Of a stretch of 56,921 nt of DNA, positions 1 to 9,144 are shown in pieces; position 1 is the stretch's first letter, and every line of letters starts with the position of its first letter. The position numbers were made by a program, and so were the translations under genes. Origin of the DNA: CAIJXB01 sp964439595. Its GTDB lineage: Bacteria; Chlamydiota; Chlamydiia; Chlamydiales; Rhabdochlamydiaceae. The notes beneath the pieces are model-generated. The model saw only the letters and a program-made list of their open reading frames with translations, was not told the DNA's origin and searched no databases. The stretch is taken from positions 1 to 56,921 of the forward strand of contig CAYTOK010000015.1 of the NCBI GenBank assembly GCA_964439595.1. Reading direction: 5' to 3'.

Positions 1-307
1 CTTGGTCAACGTGTCTATGCAATGAATACATTTGTATAGATTTTTAGTAGCGGTGTTAAGAAATTTTCGACCCAAAACCCTCTTGTAGTTAAGTTAATAA
101 CTAGGTTCGAATAGGTATTCAATCGACATAGCGCTCTAGCATTATCCTCAGCTAGGTAAAAGAACAATGTTTTTTTATTTCTTATTTCTCCAGGAGAATT
201 TATTGATTCGCAAGCGCTAGAAAAATGACTGCTTTATCAAAAAGTAATTGAGTTTAATTTTCTTTTTGAGGATTATTTTTAGTAACTATTTTTTTGCTGA
301 GATTCAC
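1..307. other. Stretch without a supported gene
   Basis: The first 39 bases can be read in frame 1 as twelve codons ending in TAG, so they could be the last residues of a gene that begins outside the window, but nothing in that peptide is recognisable. The remainder is AT-rich with frequent stops on both strands. I see no tRNA cloverleaf and no clear terminator. The last part is presumably the leader of the following gene. A longer reading frame starting from a TTG 60 bases before the proposed ATG exists, but it would place extra hydrophobic residues before an already complete signal peptide. Confidence 0.4.
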
Positions 308-1000
308 ATGAAGTTGATACTGTTTTTTATGTTTATAAGTAGTTCTATTTACGCTTTTAAAGTCGACTACAGTCAATTTTCTACACCTGAAGAATTAATA
401 GCTTACGAAAAGAGTAAAATAGAAGAAGGTGGACTAGAAAGTGACGAACTCGCGGAAGCTTATATAGATTTAGGAGAGAGTTATTTATTTAATGACCAGT
501 ACGAGTTAGGTTTGGAATATTTGTCTATTGGCTATGAAATTTCTCAGAATTCTCCCAAAAAACAGAAAGAGACTTTTCCGAGGGTTCTCTTTGGACTAGC
601 TGTTATTTATGCTAATTTAAACCAAATGGAAGAGTCTTATTTTATGCTGGAAAGTATTCAGACGGAATTACAGAAATATAATTGCAAAGAAAACCATGCG
701 TTTTTGACTCAGGTAAATAACACACCCATTTTGGGACCCGATAAAATTTCGACTAGAGAATGCGTAACAAGAGCAGCGAATACAGCAGACAGTGCCAGAG
801 GACTAATTTCTCTTGTGCCAAGAAAGGAAGTTCGATTTCTGTTACAAACTCTTATAAAAGGCTTAGAAAATAGTGCTATTGATTGTTGTTATGCAGGAGG
901 CGTTTGGAAAGCTTGCTTACAACCTATAGTAAACAAGTGGCATCTATGGAATGAGAAGTGGAAGGTTTTTAAAATCCCACCAGATCCCGCCTGGGATTAA
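308..1000 (+). CDS. Exported protein with TPR-like helical repeats, function unknown
   Basis: The product is about 230 residues. It starts with a short Sec signal peptide (MKLILFFMFISSSIYA, cleavage near residue 16), so it is predicted to reach the periplasm or beyond. Residues 35-120 look like paired helices of tetratricopeptide type, with segments such as AEAYIDLGESYLF and LGLEYLSIGYEI, which suggests a protein-binding role. The C-terminal half contains several cysteines (a Cys-Cys pair and two singles) that could form disulfides after export. The ATG was chosen over an upstream TTG because it begins exactly at the signal peptide. The next gene starts 13 bases downstream on the same strand, so the pair is probably cotranscribed. 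I do not recognise the family, and the TPR call rests on pattern only. Confidence 0.6.
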   Translation: MKLILFFMFISSSIYAFKVDYSQFSTPEELIAYEKSKIEEGGLESDELAEAYIDLGESYLFNDQYELGLEYLSIGYEISQNSPKKQKETFPRVLFGLAVIYANLNQMEESYFMLESIQTELQKYNCKENHAFLTQVNNTPILGPDKISTRECVTRAANTADSARGLISLVPRKEVRFLLQTLIKGLENSAIDCCYAGGVWKACLQPIVNKWHLWNEKWKVFKIPPDPAWD

Positions 1001-1013
1001 AATAGGAGTTTTT

Positions 1014-1604
1014 ATGAAAGGAATATTTTACAAGTTATCATTTTTAAGCCTGATAATTATGCTTTGTTGTTTTGCTGTTGAGCTGAAAGCTCAGGAGGAA
1101 ATAAGCTCTTTAAAAGAAAATAAAAACCCACATTACAATAATCCACTCAAAGGGCTTGCTACATTTATTTTCTTCACACAAATTCCTGCTACTGCGAAAA
1201 CAATTGACAAGATTAATGTTATTGTAAAAGACAAATTATCTTCTTTTGGAACTGTAGTTCCCTCTAGCCTACTTGTGCAAACTAAAGAAGGCGAGGCTAT
1301 TGATCTTAGTGGCTTTGATGTAGGAGCTACTTTAATATATGAGCTTACAAATCTCAGTTCTCTTGATGGAACAAACCTTGGCCTTAAAGCAACGCTATCT
1401 TTAAGAACTTTAGTGGAAATTAATACAACAAAAAGAGATTGTAGTATTTATGTTTGGTCTCAAAGCTGTTTTTTAAAAGGAAAGCTCGACAAAGAAATTG
1501 GAGATTCCGTTTCCCAATCATTACATTATTTATTGCAAAAATTTTTAAACGAATACATGCTTGTAAATAAAGAAAAACCTGTATTCAATTTATATCAATT
1601 CTAG
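1014..1604 (+). CDS. Exported protein of unknown function
   Basis: The product is 196 residues with a signal peptide of about 26 residues (basic MKGIFYK, a hydrophobic core, then an ELKA cleavage region). The mature part is polar, probably mixed alpha/beta, and contains two cysteines around residue 145-155 that might pair. No motif is recognisable. The start is supported by AATAGGAG placed about 6 bases before ATG. A longer version reading into the previous gene has no such site and would bury the signal peptide. It directly follows the TPR-like exported gene and probably shares its transcript, so the two may act together outside the cytoplasm. Confidence 0.6.
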   Translation: MKGIFYKLSFLSLIIMLCCFAVELKAQEEISSLKENKNPHYNNPLKGLATFIFFTQIPATAKTIDKINVIVKDKLSSFGTVVPSSLLVQTKEGEAIDLSGFDVGATLIYELTNLSSLDGTNLGLKATLSLRTLVEINTTKRDCSIYVWSQSCFLKGKLDKEIGDSVSQSLHYLLQKFLNEYMLVNKEKPVFNLYQF

Positions 1605-1664
1605 TTGGAAAGGGCTCAATTCTTTTCTTCTTTGAAACAGTAAAAGTTTTCCCGGATGGAAATA

Positions 1665-1928
1665 TTAAGGTAGTATAGTTACAATTACCGTAATAACTCC
1701 TAAAATAAACCCAATAGCATTGCAAAGAACGATAGGCCAATCTTTTTTCTTTTTTAAAATGCCATAGAGTATCCAAGACGAGCAGTTTACCGTTGTAGTA
1801 ATAGCTAAGAGGAGAGATCCTTTGTGCCCTTCTAAAGCTAGGTGTATTTGGTCTATGTAGGAGAGGTACATAGCCATAGAGAGCATGGAGGCTAACCAGC
1901 CGATTTTATTTACAGCGCGTTCTTTCAT
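1665..1928 (-). CDS. SemiSWEET family (PQ-loop) sugar transporter
   Basis: This 87-residue membrane protein has three predicted transmembrane helices (about residues 8-27, 39-57 and 66-86). Its arrangement matches the bacterial SemiSWEET half-transporters, which dimerise and move sugars such as sucrose or glucose down their gradient across the inner membrane. Matching features are the short hydrophilic loop after helix 1 and the 'N..SWILYGILKKKKDWPIV..N..G' pattern running from helix 2 into helix 3. Length fits the family (85-100 residues). AAGAGGAA lies about 6 bases before ATG. The gene stands alone, convergent with the exported pair on its right end and divergent from the adenosine deaminase gene, so function comes from family resemblance and the substrate is unknown. 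Confidence 0.75.
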   Translation of the reverse strand: MKERAVNKIGWLASMLSMAMYLSYIDQIHLALEGHKGSLLLAITTTVNCSSWILYGILKKKKDWPIVLCNAIGFILGVITVIVTILP

Positions 1929-2040
1929 AAATTCCTCTTAAAAATTTTGACATTATACGGCAATGTTTTTTATGGCTATTTTTTTATTGCTCTATGGGGT
2001 TTTTATAGACTGAAAGTGGTTAATTTAGTAAATAAGGAGT

Positions 2041-3570
2041 ATGGTAAATTACATCTGTTTTTTATTTTTTTTGATAAGTAGCGGGCTATTTGCGGGAGGA
2101 GAGCAGCAAAAAAATTCTGCTTTTTGTAGATATTTAGAGGAAAGAGAGGCTCTTGTTGCCAAAAATAAAGCTCTAGCGTTTGATAGCGAGATGGAGCTAT
2201 CTGCTGAAGAAAAGCGCGTTGCTTGTTATTTTGAAGAACTTAAAAAAGAGCTCTTTACCCGATATAAAAAGGAGGGAAAGTTTCCTCCTAGTAAGAACTT
2301 TCTTTTAGAGAAAGAACAAATTAGAAGCACTCCTTTGTACTCATTTATCAGGCAAATGCCTAAAGGGGGACTACTTCACGTCCATAGTGGATCCATCGCT
2401 ACAGCCAAGTGGATGGTCGAAGAATTAGCCATAGGCCCTGATTGTTATGTATACTGGGAAGAAAATGGTCCCATTTTACAAGGGACGATCCATTTTTATC
2501 AAAAGGGTGCAGTTCCTCCAGGCTTTGTTTCGATAGGTAAGTTAAGAGAATCTATTAAAGGATTTAATGATAAGCTTATTTCTCTGTTAGAGATGGAGTC
2601 AGGGGATGTACAAAGTGACAGCCTTTGGGAGAAATTCGAAGGATCTTTTGCTAGATCCACCGGTCTTATCCATTATAAGCCTTGTTTTATTAAATATTAT
2701 ACCCATGCTTTAGAAGAACTTGTTAAAGATAACATCCAATATATGGAACTGCGCTCTTTGAATAACACTATCTATGAACTCGATGGCACTATTGTATGTC
2801 CTGATGTGGGTATAGGTACATTTGTAGAAATAAAAAAAGAGATGCAAAAAAAATATCCAGATTTTAATTTTAACCTGATTTACACAGAACATAGAGAAGA
2901 TCCTCATAATCAAAAATTATGTCGCGTAGAAAGAGCTTATAGATTGCGTTCTTTATACCCAGATTTTATTATTGGTTATGATCTTGTTGGGGAAGAAGAA
3001 ACGGAGGAGACGACATTCTTTTATATAGAGAGTCTACAGAGAAAAGTAGAACTTCAAAAAAAATATGGGATAGATTTGCCTTGTTATTTCCATGCAGGAG
3101 AGACTTTACTTTCTAGTAATGGAAATCTATACGATGCTGTTTTACTTAAATGTAAGAGAGTTGGCCACGCTCTTAACCTTTTCCTTTTTCCTTATTTAAT
3201 AGAGAAAATAATAGAGGAAGCTATTTGTATTGAAGTATGCCCTATTAGTAATCAGGTTCTTGGTTATGTTTTTGATCTGCGTGTGCATCCAGCTGCGGGA
3301 TATTTAAAAGCTGGTGTGCCTTGTGTTCTTAGCTCAGATGATCCTGGTTTATTTGGATATTATGGAATTACACCAGATATTTGGGAGGCTGTTATGGCTT
3401 GGGATCTTGATTTAAAAGCAGTAAAACAACTTTGCATGAACTCTCTTAAATATAGTGGTATGAACCCATTAGAAAAAGAAAAAGCTCTACTTATTTGGCG
3501 TAAGGCTTGGGAGTCTTTTATTAAAGAAAAAGAGGGTCGCTATTGCCAACATATCTTAAGACAGCCCTGA
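2041..3570 (+). CDS. Exported adenosine deaminase of the ADA2/ADGF type
   Basis: This 509-residue protein carries a signal peptide (about residues 1-18) and an adenosine deaminase fold. Visible metal-site and catalytic motifs are H113-V-H115 in 'MPKGGLLHVHSG', the HAGE motif near residue 351 (catalytic Glu), the His of 'KRVGHALNL' and the Asp pair in 'SSDDPG' near residue 433. The 'MPKGGLLHxH' context and the roughly 90-residue region before it are typical of the extracellular ADGF/ADA2 branch rather than the cytosolic Add branch of about 340 residues. Expected reaction: adenosine to inosine plus ammonia, here outside the cytoplasm. In an intracellular bacterium this could salvage host nucleosides or lower extracellular adenosine. 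Its 3' end overlaps the flippase gene by 28 bases, implying one transcript. The family call is strong; the role is inference. Confidence 0.87.
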   Translation: MVNYICFLFFLISSGLFAGGEQQKNSAFCRYLEEREALVAKNKALAFDSEMELSAEEKRVACYFEELKKELFTRYKKEGKFPPSKNFLLEKEQIRSTPLYSFIRQMPKGGLLHVHSGSIATAKWMVEELAIGPDCYVYWEENGPILQGTIHFYQKGAVPPGFVSIGKLRESIKGFNDKLISLLEMESGDVQSDSLWEKFEGSFARSTGLIHYKPCFIKYYTHALEELVKDNIQYMELRSLNNTIYELDGTIVCPDVGIGTFVEIKKEMQKKYPDFNFNLIYTEHREDPHNQKLCRVERAYRLRSLYPDFIIGYDLVGEEETEETTFFYIESLQRKVELQKKYGIDLPCYFHAGETLLSSNGNLYDAVLLKCKRVGHALNLFLFPYLIEKIIEEAICIEVCPISNQVLGYVFDLRVHPAAGYLKAGVPCVLSSDDPGLFGYYGITPDIWEAVMAWDLDLKAVKQLCMNSLKYSGMNPLEKEKALLIWRKAWESFIKEKEGRYCQHILRQP

Positions 3571-4805
3571 GTGGCTGGGTCTCTAGAGCAATATTTATTG
3601 CTTGCAAGTTTTTAATGATTCCTTTGCTTTTACAGCACTTATCGAAAGAATCTTACGTGGCTCTTGCTATTTTAGGGTCATTAGAGGGGTGGTTTTTACT
3701 CTTAGATTTTGGTGTTGGAATCAGTATTCAAACATACCTTTCTGAATATAGAGCTAAGGGTTTTTCTGATTTAGGATTTTTAAAGATCGCTTTTTTACTG
3801 GGTCTTGTGTTTTTTATGTTCGGAATTTTGTTAATTAGTAGCGTGCTTCCTTTTCTTTCTTCTTTTTTTTTGGAAGGTATTTTACCTTTAAATGAACGTA
3901 TGCCCTTTTTTTTCCTTTCGAGTCTTTTTTTACTTGTAAGTGCTGAAGGAGCTATTGCCTCTAAAATTTTAATGGCAAGGCAGCTTGGATATATTGTTCA
4001 CGCAATGCAAGCGGTTTCGAGCATTTTATCATTAGGTTTTTTACTGTTTTTAGTGTCTTTAGGAAAGCTTTCTCTATTTTTTGCAGCTGTTATTTTATTT
4101 GGATTCCCGGCTGTAGTATCTATCGGTCTTTCCATGGTTGTATTTTCTAAAATACAGTGGAAAGTAAAGATAGACAGGGATGTTTTAAAAAATGTAACAC
4201 TTCGGGCTAGAGGCTTTTTTATATTTTCTTCTCTAGCTGCTCTTGTTACTTTATCAGATACGGTGATCGTTCCTAAAATATTAGCTTTGGACGCCATTAT
4301 TGAATATAACCTCCTTTGTAAGATTTTTGGAGTAGCTTCTTTTGCTTATGCTGCCGTTTTACAGGGTGTTTTTCCGGAATTTACTGAATCACTCACCTTG
4401 GGTAGATTTAAAGAGGTTATGCGCAGACTGCGTTACTTTTGTTTTTTAGGAGTTTTAGGCGTTATTTTTTTTGCAGGTGCCGTTTATGCTTTTTCTGATC
4501 TTAGCAAAGGATTCTTAAAAATTTCTCTCTCTGCTTTTTCTATTTTAGCTTTTGGTTTTTACCTTTGTATTCGCGTTGTTTCTGATTTTCATGCTATGGC
4601 TCTGCAGAGTCATAGTAAGCTTTTTTCTTTCTTTTTTCTAGTTCCTATTCAAGCTGGTTTGAGCCTAGTGTTACAGTATGTTTTAGGTAGCCGATTTGGT
4701 ATTGTAGGCATTCTTTTAGGGCTTAGCCTATCGTATCTTCTTACGGTATTTTGGGCTTTACCTTGGCAACTCCGAAGAAGAGCTCGAGAGGTAAGAGCTT
4801 TTTAA
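3543..4805 (+). CDS. Wzx-like oligosaccharide flippase (MATE/MOP superfamily)
   Basis: The protein is 420 residues and almost entirely hydrophobic, with about twelve predicted membrane spans separated by short basic loops, as in polysaccharide biosynthesis (Wzx/RfbX) flippases that move undecaprenyl-linked oligosaccharide across the inner membrane. The N-terminal segment 'LKTALSGWVSRAIFIACKFLMIPLLL' resembles the first helix of the family. That is why a TTG start is accepted: the first ATG, 24 codons later, would remove this helix. GAGGG lies about 7 bases before the TTG. It overlaps the preceding deaminase gene and is followed by glycosyltransferase genes and a nucleotide-sugar enzyme, so it probably exports the glycan they build. 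Substrate is not predictable. Confidence 0.8.
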   Translation: MPTYLKTALSGWVSRAIFIACKFLMIPLLLQHLSKESYVALAILGSLEGWFLLLDFGVGISIQTYLSEYRAKGFSDLGFLKIAFLLGLVFFMFGILLISSVLPFLSSFFLEGILPLNERMPFFFLSSLFLLVSAEGAIASKILMARQLGYIVHAMQAVSSILSLGFLLFLVSLGKLSLFFAAVILFGFPAVVSIGLSMVVFSKIQWKVKIDRDVLKNVTLRARGFFIFSSLAALVTLSDTVIVPKILALDAIIEYNLLCKIFGVASFAYAAVLQGVFPEFTESLTLGRFKEVMRRLRYFCFLGVLGVIFFAGAVYAFSDLSKGFLKISLSAFSILAFGFYLCIRVVSDFHAMALQSHSKLFSFFFLVPIQAGLSLVLQYVLGSRFGIVGILLGLSLSYLLTVFWALPWQLRRRAREVRAF

Positions 4806-4872
4806 GTTTTTGATGGATTTTCCCCTGCTTTTCCCTTACGATGAGTAGATCTTTAACGGGGAAAAGAATTTT

Positions 4873-6027
4873 ATGGGTTGTACATCACAAAGAAGATTTT
4901 TGTGTGGCAGGGCCGCTAAGCTTTTTTTTTGTTTTTACAATTGTGTTATGGTTATTCCTTGTTTTTTTCAAAGTCTTTTAGCAACAAAATCTAAGCCCTT
5001 AGTAAAAGAAAATCCTACAATTTTACTTTGCTGTTTTGCCTCTTTAGGAGATGTTTTACTTGCTAGTTTTATTATTTCGGCTCTTAAAGGAAGATGGCCT
5101 TGTGCAAAGATTGGATTTGTTTGCTCGCCGGGGGCTTTGCCTATTTTGGATATAGTAAAGAAAGTAGACTTTGTGCACACAGTTCCTTACTGGATGAAAA
5201 AAAATAAAATACAGAGCATTTTCTCTTTAATGTACCATTCTTGGTTTGTTTATCCCCGTACTGTAAAAGAAATTAAGGGTCTAGATTATGATATAAGTTT
5301 CGAGCTGCATCCCTTTTTCCCCAATACAATACCTCTTGCTAAAAGAGCAAAAATACCTTACAGAATAGGATTTACTAGTGGGGGATATGAGATTTTATTA
5401 ACTAATCCGGTTGATTTACCAAAAAAGATCGAGTATTTGCCTCGTTTATATGCAAGATTATTGAGCTCTTTAGGGGAAGGATGGGGAGAGCTTAGCGCAG
5501 ATTTACAAATTTCTGCTTCTGAGGGCTTTTGTAAAGAACCATACCTTGTTTTACATATGGGAACTTCAGATCCTCGTAAAGAGTGGAACCCGCAGCACTG
5601 GCATGAGGTGGCAAAGACTTTAAAAGAGCAGGGCCATACTCTTGTTTTTACCGGTAAGGGAGCTCATGATATGGAACTTTTTCATAAGGCTTCACTAGGT
5701 GATTTAGGGGTTAATTTAATAGATAGATTAGATTGCAAAGAGTTTGCCTCTTTGATAAATAGAGCAAAAGCTTTGCTCTCTGTAGATTCTATCCCTATAC
5801 ATCTTGCTGCCGCTTTAAAGGTGCCTTTTATTGGACTTTATTTATATAATGAAGGCGTTGAGTTTTGGTTGCCAGATAGTTCTACAAGTTTTCTTCTAGT
5901 TTCAAGTCAATGTTTTCGAAGAAATGGAAAAGAAAATCATCCAAGAGCAATTTATTTAGAGGAAGTAAAGCCTCAATATGTTTTAGCTAAAATGAGTAAC
6001 CTCTTAGACGGCATGTTTATTTTATGA
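4873..6027 (+). CDS. GT9 family glycosyltransferase (heptosyltransferase-like)
   Basis: This 384-residue protein has the two-Rossmann GT-B organisation of ADP-heptose:LPS heptosyltransferases. The N-terminal domain opens with 'FASLGDVLLASFIISALK', matching the usual 'xxGDvlxxxpxxxaLk' motif. The C-terminal half has 'LHMGTSDPRKEWNPQHWHEVAKTL' and the diagnostic 'SVDSIPIHLAAALKVPFIGLY' near residue 310. The enzyme would act at the inner face of the inner membrane on lipid A core or an O-glycan. A second methionine at codon 26 is a possible alternative start, since the first 25 residues are cysteine-rich and poorly family-like. Its stop overlaps the next start (ATGA), so the genes are translationally coupled. 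Heptose itself is not proven; GT9 members can use other sugars. Confidence 0.8.
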   Translation: MGCTSQRRFLCGRAAKLFFCFYNCVMVIPCFFQSLLATKSKPLVKENPTILLCCFASLGDVLLASFIISALKGRWPCAKIGFVCSPGALPILDIVKKVDFVHTVPYWMKKNKIQSIFSLMYHSWFVYPRTVKEIKGLDYDISFELHPFFPNTIPLAKRAKIPYRIGFTSGGYEILLTNPVDLPKKIEYLPRLYARLLSSLGEGWGELSADLQISASEGFCKEPYLVLHMGTSDPRKEWNPQHWHEVAKTLKEQGHTLVFTGKGAHDMELFHKASLGDLGVNLIDRLDCKEFASLINRAKALLSVDSIPIHLAAALKVPFIGLYLYNEGVEFWLPDSSTSFLLVSSQCFRRNGKENHPRAIYLEEVKPQYVLAKMSNLLDGMFIL

Positions 6028-7073
6028 CTATTAAGCTATCGATATGCATCCCCTCGTATAATAGAGCGAAGTTTTTGCCAGATCTATTAAATAGTATTGT
6101 GTCTCAGTATGATGAAAGAGTGGAAATTGTCATTTCTGATAATGGCTCCATTGATAATACGGAATCTTTAGTGAGAAGCTATCAAAAGAAGTACCCCCGC
6201 ATTATTTATGAGCGTTTCACAAAAAATGTGGGACCAGATCGTTGTTTTATGCGTAGCGTAGAGCTTGGATCCGGAGTTTTTTGTTGGCTTATGGGTGATG
6301 ATGACATTATTGAAGAAGGGGGTATCCAAAGGGTTTTAGAGTCATTGCAAGAAGATTTGACGGGGATTACCCTTAATCGCGTAGCCTATGATTCTCTTTT
6401 ACAAAGAAAATGGATGGAACCATCCATGACCGGATTACAGGAAGATGTCCTTTTTAAGGATCCTTCGAAGTGTTTTTCTTCTCTTTTTCTTCTTTTAGGT
6501 TTTTTGTCGGCTCAAGTTGTAAAAAGGTCTGCTTGGCTGGCTGTTGCAGAAGAAGAGGATGTCTCTCTTTATTTTAATGCGTATGTTTTAGTGTATATTA
6601 TAGGGCGGATGATTCAAAAAGAGCCGTCTTGGCTTTATATACATACTCCTTCCATTGGATGGCGTAGTGGAAACGATTCTTTTGCCGCTGAGCTTGGTAG
6701 ATTTCGGCGGTTTAAATTAGATGTTGTGGGTTATGTAGTTATTATAAAAGCACTTTTTGCACGGCAAAAGCCTTTATGCAAGGAAATACTTAGAAAGGTA
6801 GTTTTAGTCCATTTCTTGGGGCACATAAGAGATATTAAATTTACAAACAAAGGTTTTGTTTTTCAAAGCTTTGCTGTTTGCTTTCCGAGACTTTATAAAG
6901 TAAAAGCATTTTGGACCCATTTGCTTCCCTTTCTTTGCACACCAAGGTGTATTTTGCTGCTTTTAAGGAAAGTACTTAGGTTTAAACGGTTTTTTCTAGA
7001 AAGAGAAAAAGAGCGTTTTTGGTATACATCTATAGGAAAAAGGGGGGCTATGTGCAAAGAAAAAGAGCTTTAA
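6024..7073 (+). CDS. GT2 family glycosyltransferase
   Basis: The 349-residue product begins with a canonical GT-A/GT2 fold: 'LSICIPSYNRAKFLPDLLNSI', 'VEIVISDNGSIDNTESLV', and the metal-binding Asp cluster 'WLMGDDDIIEEGG' near residue 93. There is no signal peptide, so it is cytosolic or membrane-associated, unlike the exported GT2 proteins later in this window. The C-terminal 140 residues are basic and hydrophobic and may bind the membrane. It overlaps its upstream neighbour by four bases and its downstream neighbour by 22, placing it in the surface-glycan operon. It would add one sugar from a nucleotide donor to the lipid-linked glycan; donor and acceptor are unknown. Confidence 0.82.
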   Translation: MTIKLSICIPSYNRAKFLPDLLNSIVSQYDERVEIVISDNGSIDNTESLVRSYQKKYPRIIYERFTKNVGPDRCFMRSVELGSGVFCWLMGDDDIIEEGGIQRVLESLQEDLTGITLNRVAYDSLLQRKWMEPSMTGLQEDVLFKDPSKCFSSLFLLLGFLSAQVVKRSAWLAVAEEEDVSLYFNAYVLVYIIGRMIQKEPSWLYIHTPSIGWRSGNDSFAAELGRFRRFKLDVVGYVVIIKALFARQKPLCKEILRKVVLVHFLGHIRDIKFTNKGFVFQSFAVCFPRLYKVKAFWTHLLPFLCTPRCILLLLRKVLRFKRFFLEREKERFWYTSIGKRGAMCKEKEL

Positions 7074-8071
7074 TTACAGGAATTACCGGACAAGATGGCT
7101 CTTATCTAGCTGAGATTTTGTTAGAAAAGGGGTACTTTGTCACGGGAATGATACGAAGGAGCTCCTCTCCTTCTACTTGCCGCATTGAGAAGTTATTAGC
7201 AGAAAAGAGCATTCAACTTGTGGAAGGAGATTTAGCAGATACTCATTCCTTAAAACATGTGTTAGAAGTAGCTTCCCCTGATGAAGTATATAATTTGGCT
7301 GCTATGAGTCATGTTAAATCCTCCTTTTCTATACCTGAGTATACGGCTGATGTCAATGGAGTTGCTGTGTTACGGCTTTTAGAAAATCTTAAGGATACAT
7401 TTCCAGAGGCTCGGTTTTATCAAGCCTCTACCTCTGAACTTTTTGGTAAGGTTACCTCTTTTCCTCAAAATGAAAAGACCCCTTTTCACCCGAGATCTCC
7501 CTATGGAATAGCTAAGTTATTTGCTTTTTGGAGTGTTGTGAATTATCGAGAGGCGCATGGTATGTATGCTTGTAATGGTATTTTATTTAATCACGAAAGT
7601 CCCAGAAGAGGTGAGGAGTTTGTTTCTCGTAAGATTTCTATTGCCGTAGCAAAAATAGCTTTAGGTAAACAAGAAAAACTGGTTCTTGGTAACTTAGATG
7701 CTAAAAGAGATTGGGGCTATGCTAAAGAATTTGCTCTTGGTATGTGGCAGATGCTCCAGCAAGAAAAGGCGGAAGATTTTGTTTTGGCAACGGGTAAAAC
7801 GCACTCTGTGCGGGAATTTGTTATAAGAGCTTTTGAAGAGGTTGGCATTCCTTTACTTTGGGAGGGAGAGGGAGTTCAGGAAGTAGGGCTTCACTCTAAA
7901 ACAGGGAAAGTTCTTATAGAAATTTCTCCGCAGCTATTTCGGCCTGCTGAAGTAGATATTTTATTAGGTGATGCCTTTAAAGCTGAAAAAGAGCTTGGGT
8001 GGAAGTCGGAAACTTCTTTTGAAGATCTTGTTTCTTTAATGGTAAAAAGTGATTATAAGGCCTTTTCTTGA
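7052..8071 (+). CDS. gmd: GDP-mannose 4,6-dehydratase
   Basis: This 339-residue short-chain dehydrogenase-type enzyme converts GDP-mannose to GDP-4-keto-6-deoxymannose, the precursor of GDP-fucose, GDP-rhamnose, GDP-perosamine and related sugars. Diagnostic parts are the NAD(P)-binding 'ALITGITGQDGSYLAE', the arginine loop 'GMIRRSSSPSTCRIE', the catalytic 'ASTSELFG' and the Tyr-x-x-x-Lys in 'SPYGIAK', plus 'NHESPRRGEEFVSRKI' and 'LGNLDAKRDWGYAKEF', typical of GMD. The start is the GTG preceded by AGGGGGG; an earlier TTG lacks a site. It overlaps the upstream GT2 gene by 22 bases and the downstream GT4 gene by four. No epimerase/reductase (Fcl, RMD) or perosamine aminotransferase gene is in the window, so the final sugar is unknown. 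Confidence 0.92.
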   Translation: MQRKRALITGITGQDGSYLAEILLEKGYFVTGMIRRSSSPSTCRIEKLLAEKSIQLVEGDLADTHSLKHVLEVASPDEVYNLAAMSHVKSSFSIPEYTADVNGVAVLRLLENLKDTFPEARFYQASTSELFGKVTSFPQNEKTPFHPRSPYGIAKLFAFWSVVNYREAHGMYACNGILFNHESPRRGEEFVSRKISIAVAKIALGKQEKLVLGNLDAKRDWGYAKEFALGMWQMLQQEKAEDFVLATGKTHSVREFVIRAFEEVGIPLLWEGEGVQEVGLHSKTGKVLIEISPQLFRPAEVDILLGDAFKAEKELGWKSETSFEDLVSLMVKSDYKAFS

Positions 8072-9144
8072 AACGTGTAAACACCTCCTCAAAAAAAACT
8101 CTTTGTATTGATGCTCGTATGCTTTTTTCTTCGGGCATTGGAACCTATATAAGGAACATACTGCCTTATTTAGAGCCTTTTTTTTCTATTACGCTTCTTG
8201 TCCAAAAAGAGGAAGAAAAAATGGCAAAAGAAAGATTTCAGCTTCCAACAATCCTTGTTGACTGTCCTATTTACAGCTTAAAAGAACAGCTTTTACTTCC
8301 TTATAAAATTCCTGTTACAACACTATTTTGGTCTCCGCATTATACTATCCCTCTTTTACCCATTACCGCTAAAAAAAGGATTGTTACAATCCATGATGTA
8401 TGTCATTTGGCTATGCCCGAGTTTTTTCCTAAAGGAAAAAGACTGCTTGCTTTTTTTTTGCTAAAGCAAGCTATAAGGCGTTCAGACCTAGTCCTTACCG
8501 TGTCCTCATTTTCTTTACAAGAAATGGAAAAACATTCTGTAATAACTGTAAAAGACAAAAATAAGGTGCAGGTAGTATTAAGTGGCATAGAAAAAAAGGA
8601 AAGAAGGGATGTGGGATTTAAAGGATTAGGTGTTAATTCTCCTTTTATTCTTTATGTAGGCAACTTAAAGCCTCATAAAAATATAGAGAGACTTGTAGAA
8701 GCTTTTCTTTTGCTCCCTCCTCAGTACGAACTTGTTTTAGCCGGGCGTAATTTTTTAGCCGGAGCTTTGCCATCGCATCCTCGTATTAGGGTGCTTGGAG
8801 AAGTGGAAGAAGATGTGCTTTCTTTACTTTATCAAAATGCGGAGCTACTTATACAGCCTTCTTTGTATGAAGGTTTTGGTTTAACCCCATTAGAGGCAAT
8901 GGCTTTTGGTTGCCCTGTAGTTTCTTCCGGCTTAGGAGGGCTTTTTGAAGCCTGTGAAGGGGCCGCTTTTTATATAAATCCGCTCTCTACGTCTTCTTTA
9001 GCGGAGGGAATGAGAGCTGTCTTAGAAAATAAAGAGCTCAGAAAAACACTTATCGCTGCTGGTTTTAAGAGAGTAGAACAAGCCTCTTTAGAACAAGCAG
9101 GGAATAAGGTGAGGGAGCTTTTTGTAGCCCTGGCGTCTTCATGA
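8068..9144 (+). CDS. GT4 family glycosyltransferase
   Basis: A 358-residue GT-B enzyme. The N-terminal domain starts 'LCIDARMLFSSGIGTYIRNIL', typical of GT4 mannosyl- and rhamnosyltransferases of O-antigen loci. The C-terminal donor domain has 'FILYVGNLKPHKNIERLVEAF' and the E-x7-E region 'QPSLYEGFGLTPLEAMAFGCPVVSS' near residues 265-290. No signal peptide or membrane span is visible. Translation probably starts at a TTG whose last two bases overlap the stop of the dehydratase gene, a coupling arrangement. The next GT4 gene overlaps by ATGA. With a GDP-mannose dehydratase directly upstream, a GDP-activated mannose or 6-deoxyhexose donor is plausible but not shown. Confidence 0.85.
   Translation: MKRVNTSSKKTLCIDARMLFSSGIGTYIRNILPYLEPFFSITLLVQKEEEKMAKERFQLPTILVDCPIYSLKEQLLLPYKIPVTTLFWSPHYTIPLLPITAKKRIVTIHDVCHLAMPEFFPKGKRLLAFFLLKQAIRRSDLVLTVSSFSLQEMEKHSVITVKDKNKVQVVLSGIEKKERRDVGFKGLGVNSPFILYVGNLKPHKNIERLVEAFLLLPPQYELVLAGRNFLAGALPSHPRIRVLGEVEEDVLSLLYQNAELLIQPSLYEGFGLTPLEAMAFGCPVVSSGLGGLFEACEGAAFYINPLSTSSLAEGMRAVLENKELRKTLIAAGFKRVEQASLEQAGNKVRELFVALASS

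Noticed and set aside
1585..1776. Minus-strand frame overlapping the SemiSWEET gene in another frame
   Set aside because: The other frame encodes a convincing three-helix SemiSWEET, so this one is incidental.
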